A stretch of 64,000 nucleotides of DNA from Glycomyces terrestris. Its GTDB lineage: Bacteria > Actinomycetota > Actinomycetes > Mycobacteriales > Micromonosporaceae. The notes beneath the pieces were generated by a model that was given only the letters and a program-made list of their open reading frames with translations, was not told the DNA's origin and did no database searches. Position numbers and translations under genes: made by a program. Shown here piece after piece: positions 15,651 through 24,614 of this stretch; within the stretch, counting starts at the first letter, position 1; every line of letters begins with the position of its first letter. The DNA lies in assembly GCF_003933745.1 (NCBI RefSeq), contig NZ_RSEB01000005.1:186001-250000 (forward strand), written 5' to 3'.

Positions 15651-18600
15651 CTACCGCTTGGCGACCGCGGCCTTGACGGTCTCGCCCTCTCCCGCGTCGC
15701 CGCTGGTGGCGGTGTCGGGGAGGGCCGCGAAGGCGAGGTCGAGGGCCAGGGTCTCGGCCTTGACGAAGTCGAGGTGGGCCTCGACGGCGGTGCGGACCGC
15801 GTCGGAGGCGTCGACGGTGGCGGTGATGCGGTCGGTGACGTCGAGGCCGGCGTCCTTGCGGGCCTGCTGGATGACGCGGACGAGGTCGCGGGCGAGGCCC
15901 TCGGCGGCCAGGTCCGGCGTGACCTCCGTGTCGAGGACGAGCACGCCGCCCTCGTTCGGGAGGGCCTCGGTGTGCTCGGCGTCGACCGCGACCATCGTCA
16001 GCTCGAACTCGCCGTCCTCGAGGACGACGCCGCCGGCGGTGACGGTGCCGTCCTCGGCGGTCCAGTCGCCGGCCTTGACGGCCTTGATGACCCGCTGCAC
16101 GTCCTTGCCCAGGCGGGGCCCGAGCACGCGCGGGACCAGCTTCAGGTCGGACTTCGAGTACGCCTCGACGTTCGAGTCGAACTCGACGGCCTTGACGTTC
16201 AGCTCGTCCTTGAGCAGGTCCGCGAACGGCGCGAGGCGCTCGGCGTGCGGGGTCGCGACCGTGACCTTCGCCAGCGGCAGGCGCACCCGGAGCTTGCGGG
16301 CCTTGCGCATGGACAGGCCCACCGAGGCGATGTCGCGCACGGCGTCCATCGCCTCCACGAGGGCGTGGTCGGCGGGCAGGTCCGCGGCATCCGGCCAGTC
16401 GGCGAGGTGCACCGAGCGGCCGCCGGTGAGGCCCTTCCAGATGTCCTCGGCGACCATCGGCAGCAGCGGCGCCGCGACCTCGGTGGCGGTCTTCAGCGCC
16501 GTCGCGAGGGTCGCGAACCCGGCCTCGTCGCCCTCCCAGAAGCGGTCGCGCGAGCGGCGCACGTACCAGTTCGTGAGGGACTCGAGGTAGGACCGGAACG
16601 CGGCGGTCGCGGCCACGAGGTCGTAGCCGTCCATGGCCTCGGTCGTCTGCTCGACCAGTTCGCGGGTCTTCGCCAGCAGGTACCGGTCGAGCCGGTGCTC
16701 GGACGCCAGCGCGGTCGCGCGGGCCTCCTCCGGGCTCGCCTCGTAGCCGGAGGCGCCGGCGTAGAGCGTGTAGAAGTACCACGTGTTCCACAGCGGGAGC
16801 ACGATCTGGCGGACGGCGTCGCGGAAGCCGGTCTCGGTGACGGGCATGTCGCCGCCGCGCAGGACCGGGGACGAGACGAGGGACCAGCGGACGGCGTCGG
16901 ATCCGTACTGCTCGAAGGACTCCCGCACGTCCGGGTAGTTCCGCAGCGACTTGGACATCTTCTGCCCGTCGGCGCCGAGGAGGGTGCCGTGGACGACGGC
17001 GGTCCGGAACGCGGGCCGGTCGAACAGGGCCGTGGACAGGACGTGCAGCAGGTAGAACCAGCCGCGCGTCTGCGCCGTGTACTCGACGATGAAGTCGCCT
17101 GGGAAGTGGTGCTCGAACCAGTCGGCGTTCTCGAACGGGTAGTGGACCTGCGCGAACGGCATGGACCCGGACTCGAACCAGCAGTCGAGGACCTCGGGGA
17201 CGCGGCGCATGACGGACTTCCCGGTGGGGTCGTCCGGGTTGGGCCGCACGAGCTCGTCGATGTGGGGCCGGTGCAGGTCGGTGACGTGCACGCCGAAGTC
17301 GCGTTCGAGCTCGGCGAGGGAGCCGTAGACGTCGACGCGCGGGTAGGCGGGGTCGTCGGAGACCCACACGGGGATCGGGGAGCCCCAGAAGCGGTTGCGG
17401 CTGATGTTCCAGTCGCGCGCGTTCGCGAGCCACTTCCCGAACTGGCCGTCCTTGATGTGGCCGGGGGTCCAGTCGATCTCCTGGTTCAGCTCGACCATGC
17501 GGTCGCGGAACCGGGTGACGGCCACGAACCACGCCGAGAGGGCGCGCTGGATCAGCGGGGAGCCGCAGCGCCAGCAGTGCGGGTAGTTGTGGTTGTAGGT
17601 GTCGTGGCGCAGCAGCCGCTGGGTGGCCTTGAGGTCGTTGATGATGAGCTTGTTCGCGTCGAAGACGTGCACGCCCGCGTAGGGGGGCACCTCGTCGGTG
17701 AACTTGCCGGAGTCGTCGACGGGCACGACCGGTTCGATGCCGGCGGCGTCGGTGACGACCTTGTCCTCCTCACCGAACGCGGGGGCGATGTGGACGACGC
17801 CGGTGCCGTCCTCGGTGGTGACGTAGTCGGCGGTGAGGACCTGGTGGGCGTTCTCGCGGCCGGCGAAGAAGTCGAACGGCGGGTTGTAGCGCAGGCCGAC
17901 GAGGTCGGCGCCCTTGTGGCGGGAGAGGACCTCGGGGTCCTCGCCGAGTTCGCGCGCGTACGCGGCGAGGCGGGCCTCGGCCAGGAGGTAGCGGCCGTCC
18001 CCGGTGGCGACGACGGCGTAGTCGACGTCGGGGTGGACGGCGGCGGCGAGGTTCGACGGCAGCGTCCAGGGCGTGGTCGTCCACACCAGGAGCTTGACGC
18101 CGTTCAGGGGCCCGTCGTCGACGACGTCGAGGCCGACGGTGACGGCCGGGTCCTGGCGGTCCCGGTACGTGTCGTCCATCTTGGTCTCAGTGGCGGCCAG
18201 GGGGGTCTCGCAGCGCCAGCAGTACCAGAGCACGCGGTAGCCCTCGTAGACCAGGCCCTTGTCGTACAGGGTCTTGAAGGCCCACATGACGCTCTCCATG
18301 TAGGTGAGGTCGAGGGTCTTGTAGTCGTTCTCGAAGTCGACCCAGCGGGCCTGGCGGGTGACGTAGTCGTGCCATTCGCCGGTGAACTGGAGGACGGAGG
18401 CCTTGGCGGCGGCGTTGAACCGGTCGATGCCGTACGCCTCGATCTCGGCCTTGGTCTTGAGGCCGAGCTCCTTCTCGGTGGTGACCTCGGCGGGCATGCC
18501 GTGGGTGTCCCAGCCGAAGCGCCGCTCGACGCGCCTGCCGCGCATGGTCTGGTAGCGGGGGACGATGTCCTTGACGTACCCGGTGAGGAGGTGCCCGTAG

Positions 18601-18797
18601 TGGGGCAGGCCGTTGGCGAAGGGCGGGCCGTCGTAGAAGACGAACTCGTTCGCGCCGTTCTCGCCGGCGTCGCGGGCCTCGATCGAGGCCTGGAAGGTGT
18701 CGTCCTTGGTCCAGAAGTCGAGGACGCGGCGCTCGACCTCCGGCAGGTTCGGGCTCGCGGGAACGCCCCGTCGGGGGTCGTCGAGTGGATAGGCCAT
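15651..18797 (-). CDS. ileS: Isoleucyl-tRNA synthetase
   Basis: This class I synthetase attaches isoleucine to tRNA-Ile. The 1048-residue protein has the HIGH-type motif PHYGHL (65-70), [10 protein letters not shown], the editing domain, and KMSKS near residue 610 ([11 protein letters not shown]). Length and sequence resemble the type 2, eukaryote-like IleRS of actinobacteria; that form is known for low mupirocin sensitivity, though I cannot test this here. ATG 18797 is used because it follows a T-box leader. GAGGAG lies 8 to 13 bases upstream. The frame continues upstream to 19151 only through the leader RNA. Confidence 0.96.
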   Translation of the reverse strand: MAYPLDDPRRGVPASPNLPEVERRVLDFWTKDDTFQASIEARDAGENGANEFVFYDGPPFANGLPHYGHLLTGYVKDIVPRYQTMRGRRVERRFGWDTHGMPAEVTTEKELGLKTKAEIEAYGIDRFNAAAKASVLQFTGEWHDYVTRQARWVDFENDYKTLDLTYMESVMWAFKTLYDKGLVYEGYRVLWYCWRCETPLAATETKMDDTYRDRQDPAVTVGLDVVDDGPLNGVKLLVWTTTPWTLPSNLAAAVHPDVDYAVVATGDGRYLLAEARLAAYARELGEDPEVLSRHKGADLVGLRYNPPFDFFAGRENAHQVLTADYVTTEDGTGVVHIAPAFGEEDKVVTDAAGIEPVVPVDDSGKFTDEVPPYAGVHVFDANKLIINDLKATQRLLRHDTYNHNYPHCWRCGSPLIQRALSAWFVAVTRFRDRMVELNQEIDWTPGHIKDGQFGKWLANARDWNISRNRFWGSPIPVWVSDDPAYPRVDVYGSLAELERDFGVHVTDLHRPHIDELVRPNPDDPTGKSVMRRVPEVLDCWFESGSMPFAQVHYPFENADWFEHHFPGDFIVEYTAQTRGWFYLLHVLSTALFDRPAFRTAVVHGTLLGADGQKMSKSLRNYPDVRESFEQYGSDAVRWSLVSSPVLRGGDMPVTETGFRDAVRQIVLPLWNTWYFYTLYAGASGYEASPEEARATALASEHRLDRYLLAKTRELVEQTTEAMDGYDLVAATAAFRSYLESLTNWYVRRSRDRFWEGDEAGFATLATALKTATEVAAPLLPMVAEDIWKGLTGGRSVHLADWPDAADLPADHALVEAMDAVRDIASVGLSMRKARKLRVRLPLAKVTVATPHAERLAPFADLLKDELNVKAVEFDSNVEAYSKSDLKLVPRVLGPRLGKDVQRVIKAVKAGDWTAEDGTVTAGGVVLEDGEFELTMVAVDAEHTEALPNEGGVLVLDTEVTPDLAAEGLARDLVRVIQQARKDAGLDVTDRITATVDASDAVRTAVEAHLDFVKAETLALDLAFAALPDTATSGDAGEGETVKAAVAKR

Positions 18798-18799
18798 GG

Positions 18800-19030
18800 A
18801 CCCGTGTCTCCTCACACACACCTTGCTGGTCAGTGTGCGAGGACGAGCCGCGCCCTCGCTTCGGTGAGGGCGGCCCGCGGTACCACCTCGCTTGGCGCAC
18901 GGATGCGCCCGCTCGTTCGGCGGCGGTGACGGGCCGCGTCCGTCCGGGTCTAGTGGGGCCCGCGCGGCTGCGCCGCGGTGGGCCGGTTCTTCCGGAAGCT
19001 CGCCGGTGATGGCCGGGTCGACGCTGTTGC
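18800..19030 (-). promoter_or_regulatory. Short-type T-box riboswitch (Ile) upstream of ileS
   Basis: The conserved T-box AGGTGGTACCGCG is present on the minus strand at 18888-18876, 79 bases before the start codon. Upstream, an ATC isoleucine codon followed by A (19010-19008) lies in the middle of a GC hairpin and is a fitting specifier. A -10 box TACACT sits at 19041-19036. The leader is only about 230 bases and ends in a stem that can mask the GAGGAG ribosome site, with no U-tract terminator. This matches actinobacterial T-boxes that act on translation: uncharged tRNA-Ile should expose the ribosome site. Confidence 0.85.
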
Positions 19031-19126
19031 CCGCAAGTGTAGCGCTGCCCGGCCGGGGGCCCGCGAGCGATTTACGGCCGCCGCGCCGCCCGGTCTCACC
19101 GGGCGGCGTCCCAAGGGGCGGACATG

Positions 19127-19132
19127 TACCAT
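19127..19132 (+). promoter_or_regulatory. Putative -10 element of the trp operon
   Basis: TACCAT lies 7 bases before the GTG of the trp leader peptide. The -35 region (about 19104-19109) is poor. If right, the leader peptide is translated from a leaderless end. Confidence 0.4.
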
Positions 19133-19139
19133 TCGGAGT

Positions 19140-19178
19140 GTGAGCATCCACGCGAACAACTGGTGGTGGCGTCGCTGA
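19140..19178 (+). CDS. trpL: trp leader peptide (12 aa, Trp-Trp-Trp)
   Basis: Starting at GTG 19140, the reading frame encodes [12 protein letters not shown] and then TGA at 19176. Three successive TGG codons in a 12-codon ORF just upstream of an anthranilate synthase gene are the classic sensor of charged tRNA-Trp. Leader peptides with a Trp triplet before trpE are known in Streptomyces. There is no separate ribosome site: GGAG overlaps the start by position, so translation may be leaderless. Confidence 0.88.
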   Translation: MSIHANNWWWRR

Positions 19179-19306
19179 GGCGGCGTCCTGCTTTTGCGTG
19201 CGAGCGAAGTGAGCGACCGTCTTGAAGGCGGTCGCTTCGTCGTATCCGGGGTCGGCCGCCTCAGGACGGGACTCGAGACCCAGCGATCCTTGAGGAAGAG
19301 GCCCTG
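19179..19306 (+). promoter_or_regulatory. trp attenuator region
   Basis: After the leader peptide there is a perfect 8-bp stem (19212-19219 with 19229-19236), loop of 9. A CGAAG motif at 19202-19208 can compete for CTTCG at 19235-19239, giving mutually exclusive folds. This is the layout of ribosome-mediated attenuation: stalling at the Trp triplet would favour readthrough into trpE(G). The U-tract is poor, so Rho or other factors may help. Confidence 0.65.
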
Positions 19307-21433
19307 ATGACAGTGTTCAAGACCCCGTCGGGCGTGACGGTCGAGCGGACGGTGTCCGACCTCGACTCCCCCGACCTGACGTCCGTGGTGGCGCAGGTGG
19401 AGGCCCGCCGCGGCGGCGTCCTCTCCAGCGGCATGGAGTACCCGGGCCGCTATTCGCGCTACCACCTCGCGTACGTCGACCCGTCCCTGGAGGTCGTGGC
19501 GCGCGGGCGCACGGTGACGGTGCGGCGGTTGAACGACCGCGGCGACCTGCTGGTCGACGTCCTCGCGGACGCGCTCGCGGCGGCCGGCGTCGGCGCGGTG
19601 GCGCGCGGGGACGGCGAGGTGCGCGTCGAGGTCCCGGCGCCGACGGGCCGGGTGCCGGAGGAGCTGCGCTCGAAGCTGCCGACCGCGTTCTCGGCGCTGC
19701 GGGTGGTGCTCGACGCGCTCCGCTGCGACGACCCGTACCTGGGCCTGTGGGGGGCGTTCGGGTACGACCTGGCGTACCAGTTCGAGCCGATCCCGTACGC
19801 GAAGGACCGCCCGGCCGACCAGCGCGACCTGGTGCTGCACCTGGCGGACGAGATCTACGTGGTCGACCGCAAGCGCGAGACCGCGCAGGTGCGCCGGTAC
19901 GAGTTCGCGTTCGGGGGCCGGTCGACGAAGGGCCTGGCGCGGGAGACCGAGTCGCTCGACTACGTGCCGGCCGCGGCGGTGCCGGACGGGCCGGTGCCGG
20001 GCGTGTACGCGGACACGGTGCGGCGCGCGAAGGCGGAGTTCAAGGCGGGCAACCTGTTCGAGGTCGTCCCGGGCCACGAGATGTACGCGGCGTGCGACTC
20101 GCCGACGGCGTTCTACGAGCGGCTGCGCACGGCGAACCCGGCGCCGTACGAGTTCATCTTCAACCTCGGCGACCGCGAGTACCTGGTGGGCGCCTCGCCG
20201 GAGATGTTCGTGCGGGTGCAGGGCGACCGGGTGGAGACGTGCCCGATCTCGGGGACGATCGCGCGCGGCGACGACCCGCTGCACGACGCCTCGCAGATCG
20301 CGGCGCTCATCGGCTCCCCGAAGGAGGAGTCGGAGCTGACCATGTGCACCGACGTGGACCGCAACGACAAGGCGCGCGTGTGCGTGCCCGGCTCGGTGAA
20401 GGTGCTGGGGCGCAGGCAGATCGAGATGTACTCGCGGCTGATCCACACGGTCGACCACGTCGAGGGGCGGCTGCGGGAGGGCATGGACGCGCTCGACGCG
20501 TTCCTGACGCACATGTGGTCGGTGACGGTGACGGGCGCGCCGAAGACGTGGGCGATGCGGTTCATCGAGGAGCAGGAGACGACGCCGCGGCGCTGGTATG
20601 GGGGCGCGGTCGGGTTCGTGGGCTTCGACGGGTCGATGAACACGGGCCTGACGCTGCGCACGGCGCAGGTCCGCGAGGGCGTGGCGCGGGTGCGCGCGGG
20701 CGCGACGCTGCTGTACGACTCCGACCCCGCGGCCGAGGAGGCCGAGACGCACCTGAAGGCGCGGGCGCTCCTGGAGACGGCGGCGGGGGGCGTCGGCGCA
20801 GCCGCGCCGGTGCCGGAGCCGATCGAGGTCGCCGGCGGGCCGGCCGGGGAGGGCCGGAAGGTCCTGCTGGTCGACCACGAGGACTCGTTCGTGAACACGC
20901 TCGGGGACTACTTCCGCCAGCACGGCTGCGAGGTGACGACCCTGCGGTTCGGCTTCGACGTGCCGTCCACGCTGGATGAACTGGCGCCGGACCTGGTGGT
21001 GCTCTCGCCGGGCCCGGGCCGGCCCGAGGACTTCGGGACCGCGGACCTGCTCGACGAGCTCGAGCGGCGCTCGCTGCCGGCGTTCGGCGTCTGCCTGGGG
21101 CTCCAGGCGATGGTCGAGCACGCGGGCGGGCGGCTCTCGCTGCTGGAGGAGCCGAGCCACGGCAAGCCGGGGAACGTGAAGGTCACCGGCGGGGGCCTGT
21201 TCGACGGGCTGCCCGACGAGGTGACCGCGGCCCGCTACCACTCGCTGTACGCGACGGCCGACCAGGTCAAGGGCGATTTCACGCCGACCGCGGCGATCGA
21301 CGAGGTCGTCATGGCGATCGAGGCGCCCGCGAAGCGGTGGTTCGGGGTGCAGTTCCACCCCGAGTCGATCCTGACGGCCGCGGGCGCGCACGGGCACCGC
21401 ATCATCGGGAACGCGCTGCGCCTGACGGCGTGA
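19307..21433 (+). CDS. trpE(G): Fused anthranilate synthase TrpE-TrpG
   Basis: This 708-residue protein makes anthranilate from chorismate, the first step of Trp synthesis, with both subunits in one chain. Residues 1 to about 500 are the TrpE chorismate domain ([49 protein letters not shown]). From about 523 a class I glutamine amidotransferase follows, with catalytic Cys596 in FGVCLGLQ and His684/Glu686 in QFHPES. Fused forms occur in rhizobia and some actinobacteria. ATG 19307 follows GAAGAGG. It is controlled by the leader upstream and is apparently monocistronic. Confidence 0.95.
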   Translation: MTVFKTPSGVTVERTVSDLDSPDLTSVVAQVEARRGGVLSSGMEYPGRYSRYHLAYVDPSLEVVARGRTVTVRRLNDRGDLLVDVLADALAAAGVGAVARGDGEVRVEVPAPTGRVPEELRSKLPTAFSALRVVLDALRCDDPYLGLWGAFGYDLAYQFEPIPYAKDRPADQRDLVLHLADEIYVVDRKRETAQVRRYEFAFGGRSTKGLARETESLDYVPAAAVPDGPVPGVYADTVRRAKAEFKAGNLFEVVPGHEMYAACDSPTAFYERLRTANPAPYEFIFNLGDREYLVGASPEMFVRVQGDRVETCPISGTIARGDDPLHDASQIAALIGSPKEESELTMCTDVDRNDKARVCVPGSVKVLGRRQIEMYSRLIHTVDHVEGRLREGMDALDAFLTHMWSVTVTGAPKTWAMRFIEEQETTPRRWYGGAVGFVGFDGSMNTGLTLRTAQVREGVARVRAGATLLYDSDPAAEEAETHLKARALLETAAGGVGAAAPVPEPIEVAGGPAGEGRKVLLVDHEDSFVNTLGDYFRQHGCEVTTLRFGFDVPSTLDELAPDLVVLSPGPGRPEDFGTADLLDELERRSLPAFGVCLGLQAMVEHAGGRLSLLEEPSHGKPGNVKVTGGGLFDGLPDEVTAARYHSLYATADQVKGDFTPTAAIDEVVMAIEAPAKRWFGVQFHPESILTAAGAHGHRIIGNALRLTA

Positions 21434-21447
21434 ACTGACGACGCGAG

Positions 21448-21478
21448 CAGGGGGCCGGGAGTACATCCCGGCCCCCTG
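21448..21478. terminator. Terminator between trpE(G) and the SH3-like gene
   Basis: A perfect 13-bp stem (21448-21460 with 21466-21478), loop GTACA, lies between two convergent genes and can serve both. Confidence 0.85.
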
Positions 21479-21492
21479 TCGTCTTGCGCTGC

Positions 21493-21909
21493 TTACGAGG
21501 TGAACTCCCAGTCCTTGACGCAGCCCCAGGCGCCGTGGCCCCAGTTGCCGTTCCAGTAGACCTCCATCCAGAAGTCGCTGGAGAGCCCGCACGCGGTGTA
21601 CTCGCCGCCCGCGACGCGGGTGCAGGAGGTCTGCACCCAGGCGCCGGCCGGGATGGAGCCGAGGATCGCCGAGCCGGCTTCGGCGCGAAGCCGGTGGTTG
21701 ACGTTCTCGGAGAAGCGGGCGCGGCAGGTGCGCTGCTCGACGGCGCTGGCGGGGGCGACGGTGTCCGCCGCGGTCGTGGACTCGATGCGCGACTTGACGG
21801 GAGTCGGCGCCTGGGCGGGCACGGCCGCGGCCGGAGACGCGGCGGACAGCGACAGCGCGAACGCGGCCGCCGCGACGCCGATGGCCGTGAAGAGCTTCTT
21901 CATTACCAT
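21493..21909 (-). CDS. Exported small SH3-like protein
   Basis: The protein has 138 residues. It begins with a signal peptide (MVMKKLFTAIG..., core about 8-28, likely cut after PAAA). The mature part has four to five Cys and a bacterial SH3-like segment at about 65-135 (VNHRLRAEAGSAILGSIPAGAWVQ... WMEVYWNG), as in small secreted proteins that may bind cell wall. ATG 21909 is chosen because AAGGGG lies 7 bases upstream; ATG 21903 is a second choice. Partner and function are unknown. Confidence 0.75.
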   Translation of the reverse strand: MVMKKLFTAIGVAAAAFALSLSAASPAAAVPAQAPTPVKSRIESTTAADTVAPASAVEQRTCRARFSENVNHRLRAEAGSAILGSIPAGAWVQTSCTRVAGGEYTACGLSSDFWMEVYWNGNWGHGAWGCVKDWEFTS

Positions 21910-22133
21910 GATCACCCCTTTGGTGAAACTTGATCGTGACTGCGCCTTGTGACGCACTCCCACCTAAATACGTCGAAGCGCCTGATTCCCTACAAAACGG
22001 TCAATGTCGTGTATCCGACAGTAGCGGCCCGACGCGTCGGATCGGTGCGGCCGCGCCGCGGGGCTCGGGTGTTCGAATGCGGTCGCCCGGGATTCGCGGC
22101 CGGGGTGTCGGTGGCCCGTGGTTGGCTTGGCGG

Positions 22134-22721
22134 ATGGGCAAAACCGTGTACAACACCGCGACCTCCGTCGACGGGTTCATCGCCGATCCCGACAACTCCC
22201 TGGAGTGGCTCTTCACGGTCCCCGGGGGGCATCCGGATGACCTGGGCGCGGGCGAGGGCGGCGCGGAGACGCCGCTCGACGAGTTCGCCGAGTTCCTGAA
22301 GGGCGTCGGCGCGATCTGCATGGGGTCCACCACGTACGAGTGGATCCTGAACTTCGAGCACGTGCTCGAGCAGCCGGAGAAGTGGGAGTACGAGCAGCCG
22401 GCCTGGGTCTTCACGAGCCGCGAGCTCCCGGCGGTGCCGGGCGCCGACATCAGGTTCGCTTCGGGCGACGTCGCCGCGGTCCACGCCGAGATGACCGCGG
22501 TGGCCGAAGGCAAGGACCTCTGGATCGTCGGCGGCGGCGACCTCGTCGGCCAGTTCTTCGAGGCGGGCCTGCTCGACGAGATCCGAGTGAGCCTCGCTCC
22601 GGTCTTTCTCGGCGGCGGCGCGCCGCTCCTCCCCCGCCGCATCCTCTCGGACCGCCTCGAACTCATCGAGGCCAGGCCGAGCGGCCAGTTCGCTTGCCTC
22701 GCTTACCGGGTGAAGAACTAG
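22134..22721 (+). CDS. Dihydrofolate reductase-fold protein (RibD C-terminal type)
   Basis: The protein has 195 residues and is predicted cytoplasmic. The opening VYNTATSVDGFIADPDN and the segments MGSTTYEW, PAWVFTSREL, LWIVGGGDLVGQFF and LDEIRVSLAPVFLGGG are diagnostic of the RibD/dihydrofolate reductase-like NADPH-binding family. These are usually stand-alone reductases of unknown substrate and rarely true folate enzymes. ATG 22134 is the natural start by homology, although no ribosome site is visible. It is closed by the hairpin at 22734-22763. Confidence 0.88.
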   Translation: MGKTVYNTATSVDGFIADPDNSLEWLFTVPGGHPDDLGAGEGGAETPLDEFAEFLKGVGAICMGSTTYEWILNFEHVLEQPEKWEYEQPAWVFTSRELPAVPGADIRFASGDVAAVHAEMTAVAEGKDLWIVGGGDLVGQFFEAGLLDEIRVSLAPVFLGGGAPLLPRRILSDRLELIEARPSGQFACLAYRVKN

Positions 22722-22733
22722 TCCGCTCCCACC

Positions 22734-22763
22734 GGGCGGCCGGAGACTCGCCTCCGGCCGCCC
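22734..22763 (+). terminator. Terminator after the reductase gene
   Basis: A 12-bp perfect stem (22734-22745 with 22752-22763) with a 6-base loop lies 12 bp past the stop. Confidence 0.8.
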
Positions 22764-23054
22764 ACCTCACGCAGCTACCTTCCGCCTCCGGCCACCCGCC
22801 TCCTGCCTTCGCTCCGCGCATTCAAGAACCCACCTCCGGCCACCAAACCGCCAGCCTCCGCCCCCGCATCCGACAACCCATCTCGGATCGCCCACCGCCC
22901 ACCGCACCCATCGGCCCCGCCCCGGCCATCAGCCGCTAGCCGCCAGCAATGGCCCCGCATTCGGCAGCCTGGCTACGGACCGCCCACCGCCCACCGCATG
23001 CCTGTCGCATCGTGGGGGCCCCTCCCCTCCCCCCGCCCCACCCACCCTTTCTGG
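22764..23054. other. Non-coding, C-rich low-complexity stretch
   Basis: About 290 bp with no supported gene. The plus strand is strongly biased to C over G and made of short CCxCC-like words. An 18-bp direct repeat occurs at 22889-22906 and 22981-22998. No start, ribosome site or conserved protein is seen in any frame. Confidence 0.6.
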
Positions 23055-23094
23055 CCCTGGGGGTCCGCGCGGCATGCCGCGCGGACCCCCAGGG
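23055..23094. terminator. 40-bp perfect palindrome, likely terminator
   Basis: Positions 23055-23074 are the exact reverse complement of 23075-23094. As RNA this gives a very stable hairpin of 17 to 18 bp with a 4 to 6 base loop. It lies 78 bp downstream of the minus-strand PepSY gene stop and 333 bp past the reductase gene, so ending the PepSY transcript is the likely role. Confidence 0.6.
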
Positions 23095-23171
23095 GATGCT
23101 GTTGTCAGTTGCTGGTTATCGGTCGTCGGGCCGGTGAGGGCCGGCCTGATCGGTCGTTTCTGGTGCTGCGA

Positions 23172-23732
23172 CTAGTCGTCGCCGCGGTCGTCATCGTCGT
23201 CGTGGCGGTCGTCGTCGGTGTCGTCGTCATCGTCCGCGTCGTGGTCGTCGGAGCCGTCGTCGTTCTGGTCGTCGTCCTGGGCCGAGTCGAGGACCGTGCC
23301 GTCGAGGGCGTCGACCGCGACGTCCCACTCGACGCCGTCGGCGTCGGTGATGTCGATGATCCAGACCGGGACCTCGGCCGTGCCCTCGAGGTCGGTGTCG
23401 CGGACCGTGCCGTCGATCTCGGCGAGGGCGGCCTCGACGGCCGCGTCTTCGCCGATCGCGTCGGCCGGGAGCTGGAAGTCATCGTCCGAGCCGTTGTCGT
23501 CGGCGTCGTACTTGTCGTCGAGGTCGAGGGCGGTGCCGGAGGCGCCGGTCGAGTTGTTCTCCTCGCGGCGGTCGTCGGCGTCGTCCAGGTCGGCCGCGAA
23601 GGCCGCGGCGGTGCCGCCGCCCAGGAGGATCGCGCCGGCGGCGCCGGCGATCACGAGGGTGCGGTGGCGGCCGGTGAAGCGGCGGGTCCGCTGCGGGGCC
23701 TCGGGCTGCTGGGCGGGAGTCTGCTCGTTCAT
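23172..23732 (-). CDS. Membrane-anchored PepSY protein with Asp-rich tail
   Basis: The protein has 186 residues. A basic N-terminus (RTRRFTGRHR) is followed by one hydrophobic span at about 25-47, so the rest lies outside the cell. A PepSY domain covers about 88-145 (AVEAALAEIDGTV... VWIIDITDADGVEWDVAVDALDGTV). The last 34 residues (153-186) are almost all Asp with some His. ATG 23732 has GAGAGGA upstream. It is divergent from a two-component system whose sensor carries a similar Asp run. Metal or cationic peptide binding at the surface is a reasonable inference. Confidence 0.82.
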   Translation of the reverse strand: MNEQTPAQQPEAPQRTRRFTGRHRTLVIAGAAGAILLGGGTAAAFAADLDDADDRREENNSTGASGTALDLDDKYDADDNGSDDDFQLPADAIGEDAAVEAALAEIDGTVRDTDLEGTAEVPVWIIDITDADGVEWDVAVDALDGTVLDSAQDDDQNDDGSDDHDADDDDDTDDDRHDDDDDRGDD

Positions 23733-23783
23733 GGCTGGTCCTCTCGGTCCGTTCGGATCTGATGTCGGCAACCATGCGCCCTC

Positions 23784-23916
23784 GAACCTGAAGCCAAGCT
23801 GAAGTCACCTGAAGACGGCTTCAGGTTCGAGTTCCGGGACCGGGGCGCCGGGGCGTTCGCGCTGGTAGTAGGCCCATGGGAGCCGGGAAGACCGACTTCA
23901 GCTTGGCTTCAGGTTC
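23784..23916. promoter_or_regulatory. Paired 23-bp inverted operators between PepSY gene and two-component genes
   Basis: The 23 bases at 23784-23806 recur as an exact reverse complement at 23894-23916. Each copy holds two CTTCAG hexamers 11 bp apart in direct orientation, the usual shape of an OmpR/PhoB-family binding site. A third, palindromic element (arms 23807-23814 and 23819-23826) has the same hexamer. One 23-mer lies 21 bp before the response regulator start, the other 51 bp before the PepSY start. The regulator encoded at 23937 likely binds here and controls both directions. Confidence 0.75.
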
Positions 23917-23936
23917 CCTGTGTCAAGCTTCGGGAC

Positions 23937-24614
23937 ATGCGTTTGCTGATGGTGGAAGACGAGCAGCGGCTGGCCGAGGTGGTCGCCGCCGGGCTCAAGG
24001 CCGAGGGGTACGCCGTGGACCTGGCCCACGACGGCCGGACCGGCCTGTCGATGGCCCGCAACGGCGGCTACGACGCGATCATCCTGGACATCATGCTGCC
24101 CGGCATGAACGGCTACCAGGTGTGCGAGACCCTGCGGAAGGAAGGCGTCGAGACGCCGATCCTCATGCTCACCGCCAAGGACGGCGAGTACGACGAGGCC
24201 GAGGGCCTCGACACCGGCGCCGACGACTACCTGACCAAGCCGTTCTCCTTCGTCGTCCTCCAGGCCCGCATCCGGGCCATGCTGCGCCGCGGCAGGTCCG
24301 CGCAGCCGAACGTGTGGCGCTTCGGCGACCTCGTGGTCGACCCCGCCAAGCGCGCCTGCCGCCGCGGCGACGCCCCGGTCGACCTCACCGCCAAGGAGTT
24401 CGCGGTCCTCGAATACCTCGCGAGCCGGGCCGGGCAGGTCGTGTCCAAGTCGGAGATCCTCGAGCACGTCTGGGACTTCGCCTACGACGGCGACGTCAAC
24501 ATCGTCGAGGTCTACATCTCCAACCTGCGCCGCAAGATCGACGCGCCCTACGGCAGGGCCGCCATCACCACCGTCCGCGGGGCGGGCTACCGGCTGGCGG
24601 CCGACGGTGGATAG
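23937..24614 (+). CDS. OmpR/PhoB-family response regulator
   Basis: The protein has 225 residues: a receiver domain (1-120) with acidic pocket E7/D8, phospho-acceptor Asp51 (ILDIMLPG), T79 and Lys101 (DDYLTKPF), then a winged-helix DNA-binding domain (about 128-222) with VDLTAKEFAVLEYL and VYISNLRRKI. All functional residues are present. The ATG at 23937 has only a weak GGGA nearby and may be close to the transcript start. It overlaps the sensor kinase gene by 8 bases and is the probable ligand of the repeats upstream. Confidence 0.95.
   Translation: MRLLMVEDEQRLAEVVAAGLKAEGYAVDLAHDGRTGLSMARNGGYDAIILDIMLPGMNGYQVCETLRKEGVETPILMLTAKDGEYDEAEGLDTGADDYLTKPFSFVVLQARIRAMLRRGRSAQPNVWRFGDLVVDPAKRACRRGDAPVDLTAKEFAVLEYLASRAGQVVSKSEILEHVWDFAYDGDVNIVEVYISNLRRKIDAPYGRAAITTVRGAGYRLAADGG

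Noticed and set aside
15645..18929. A very long plus-strand open frame opposite ileS
   Set aside because: It is the antisense shadow of ileS. High GC removes stop codons; the product is Val/Asp/Gly-rich low complexity and has no ribosome site, while the minus strand shows a perfect synthetase.
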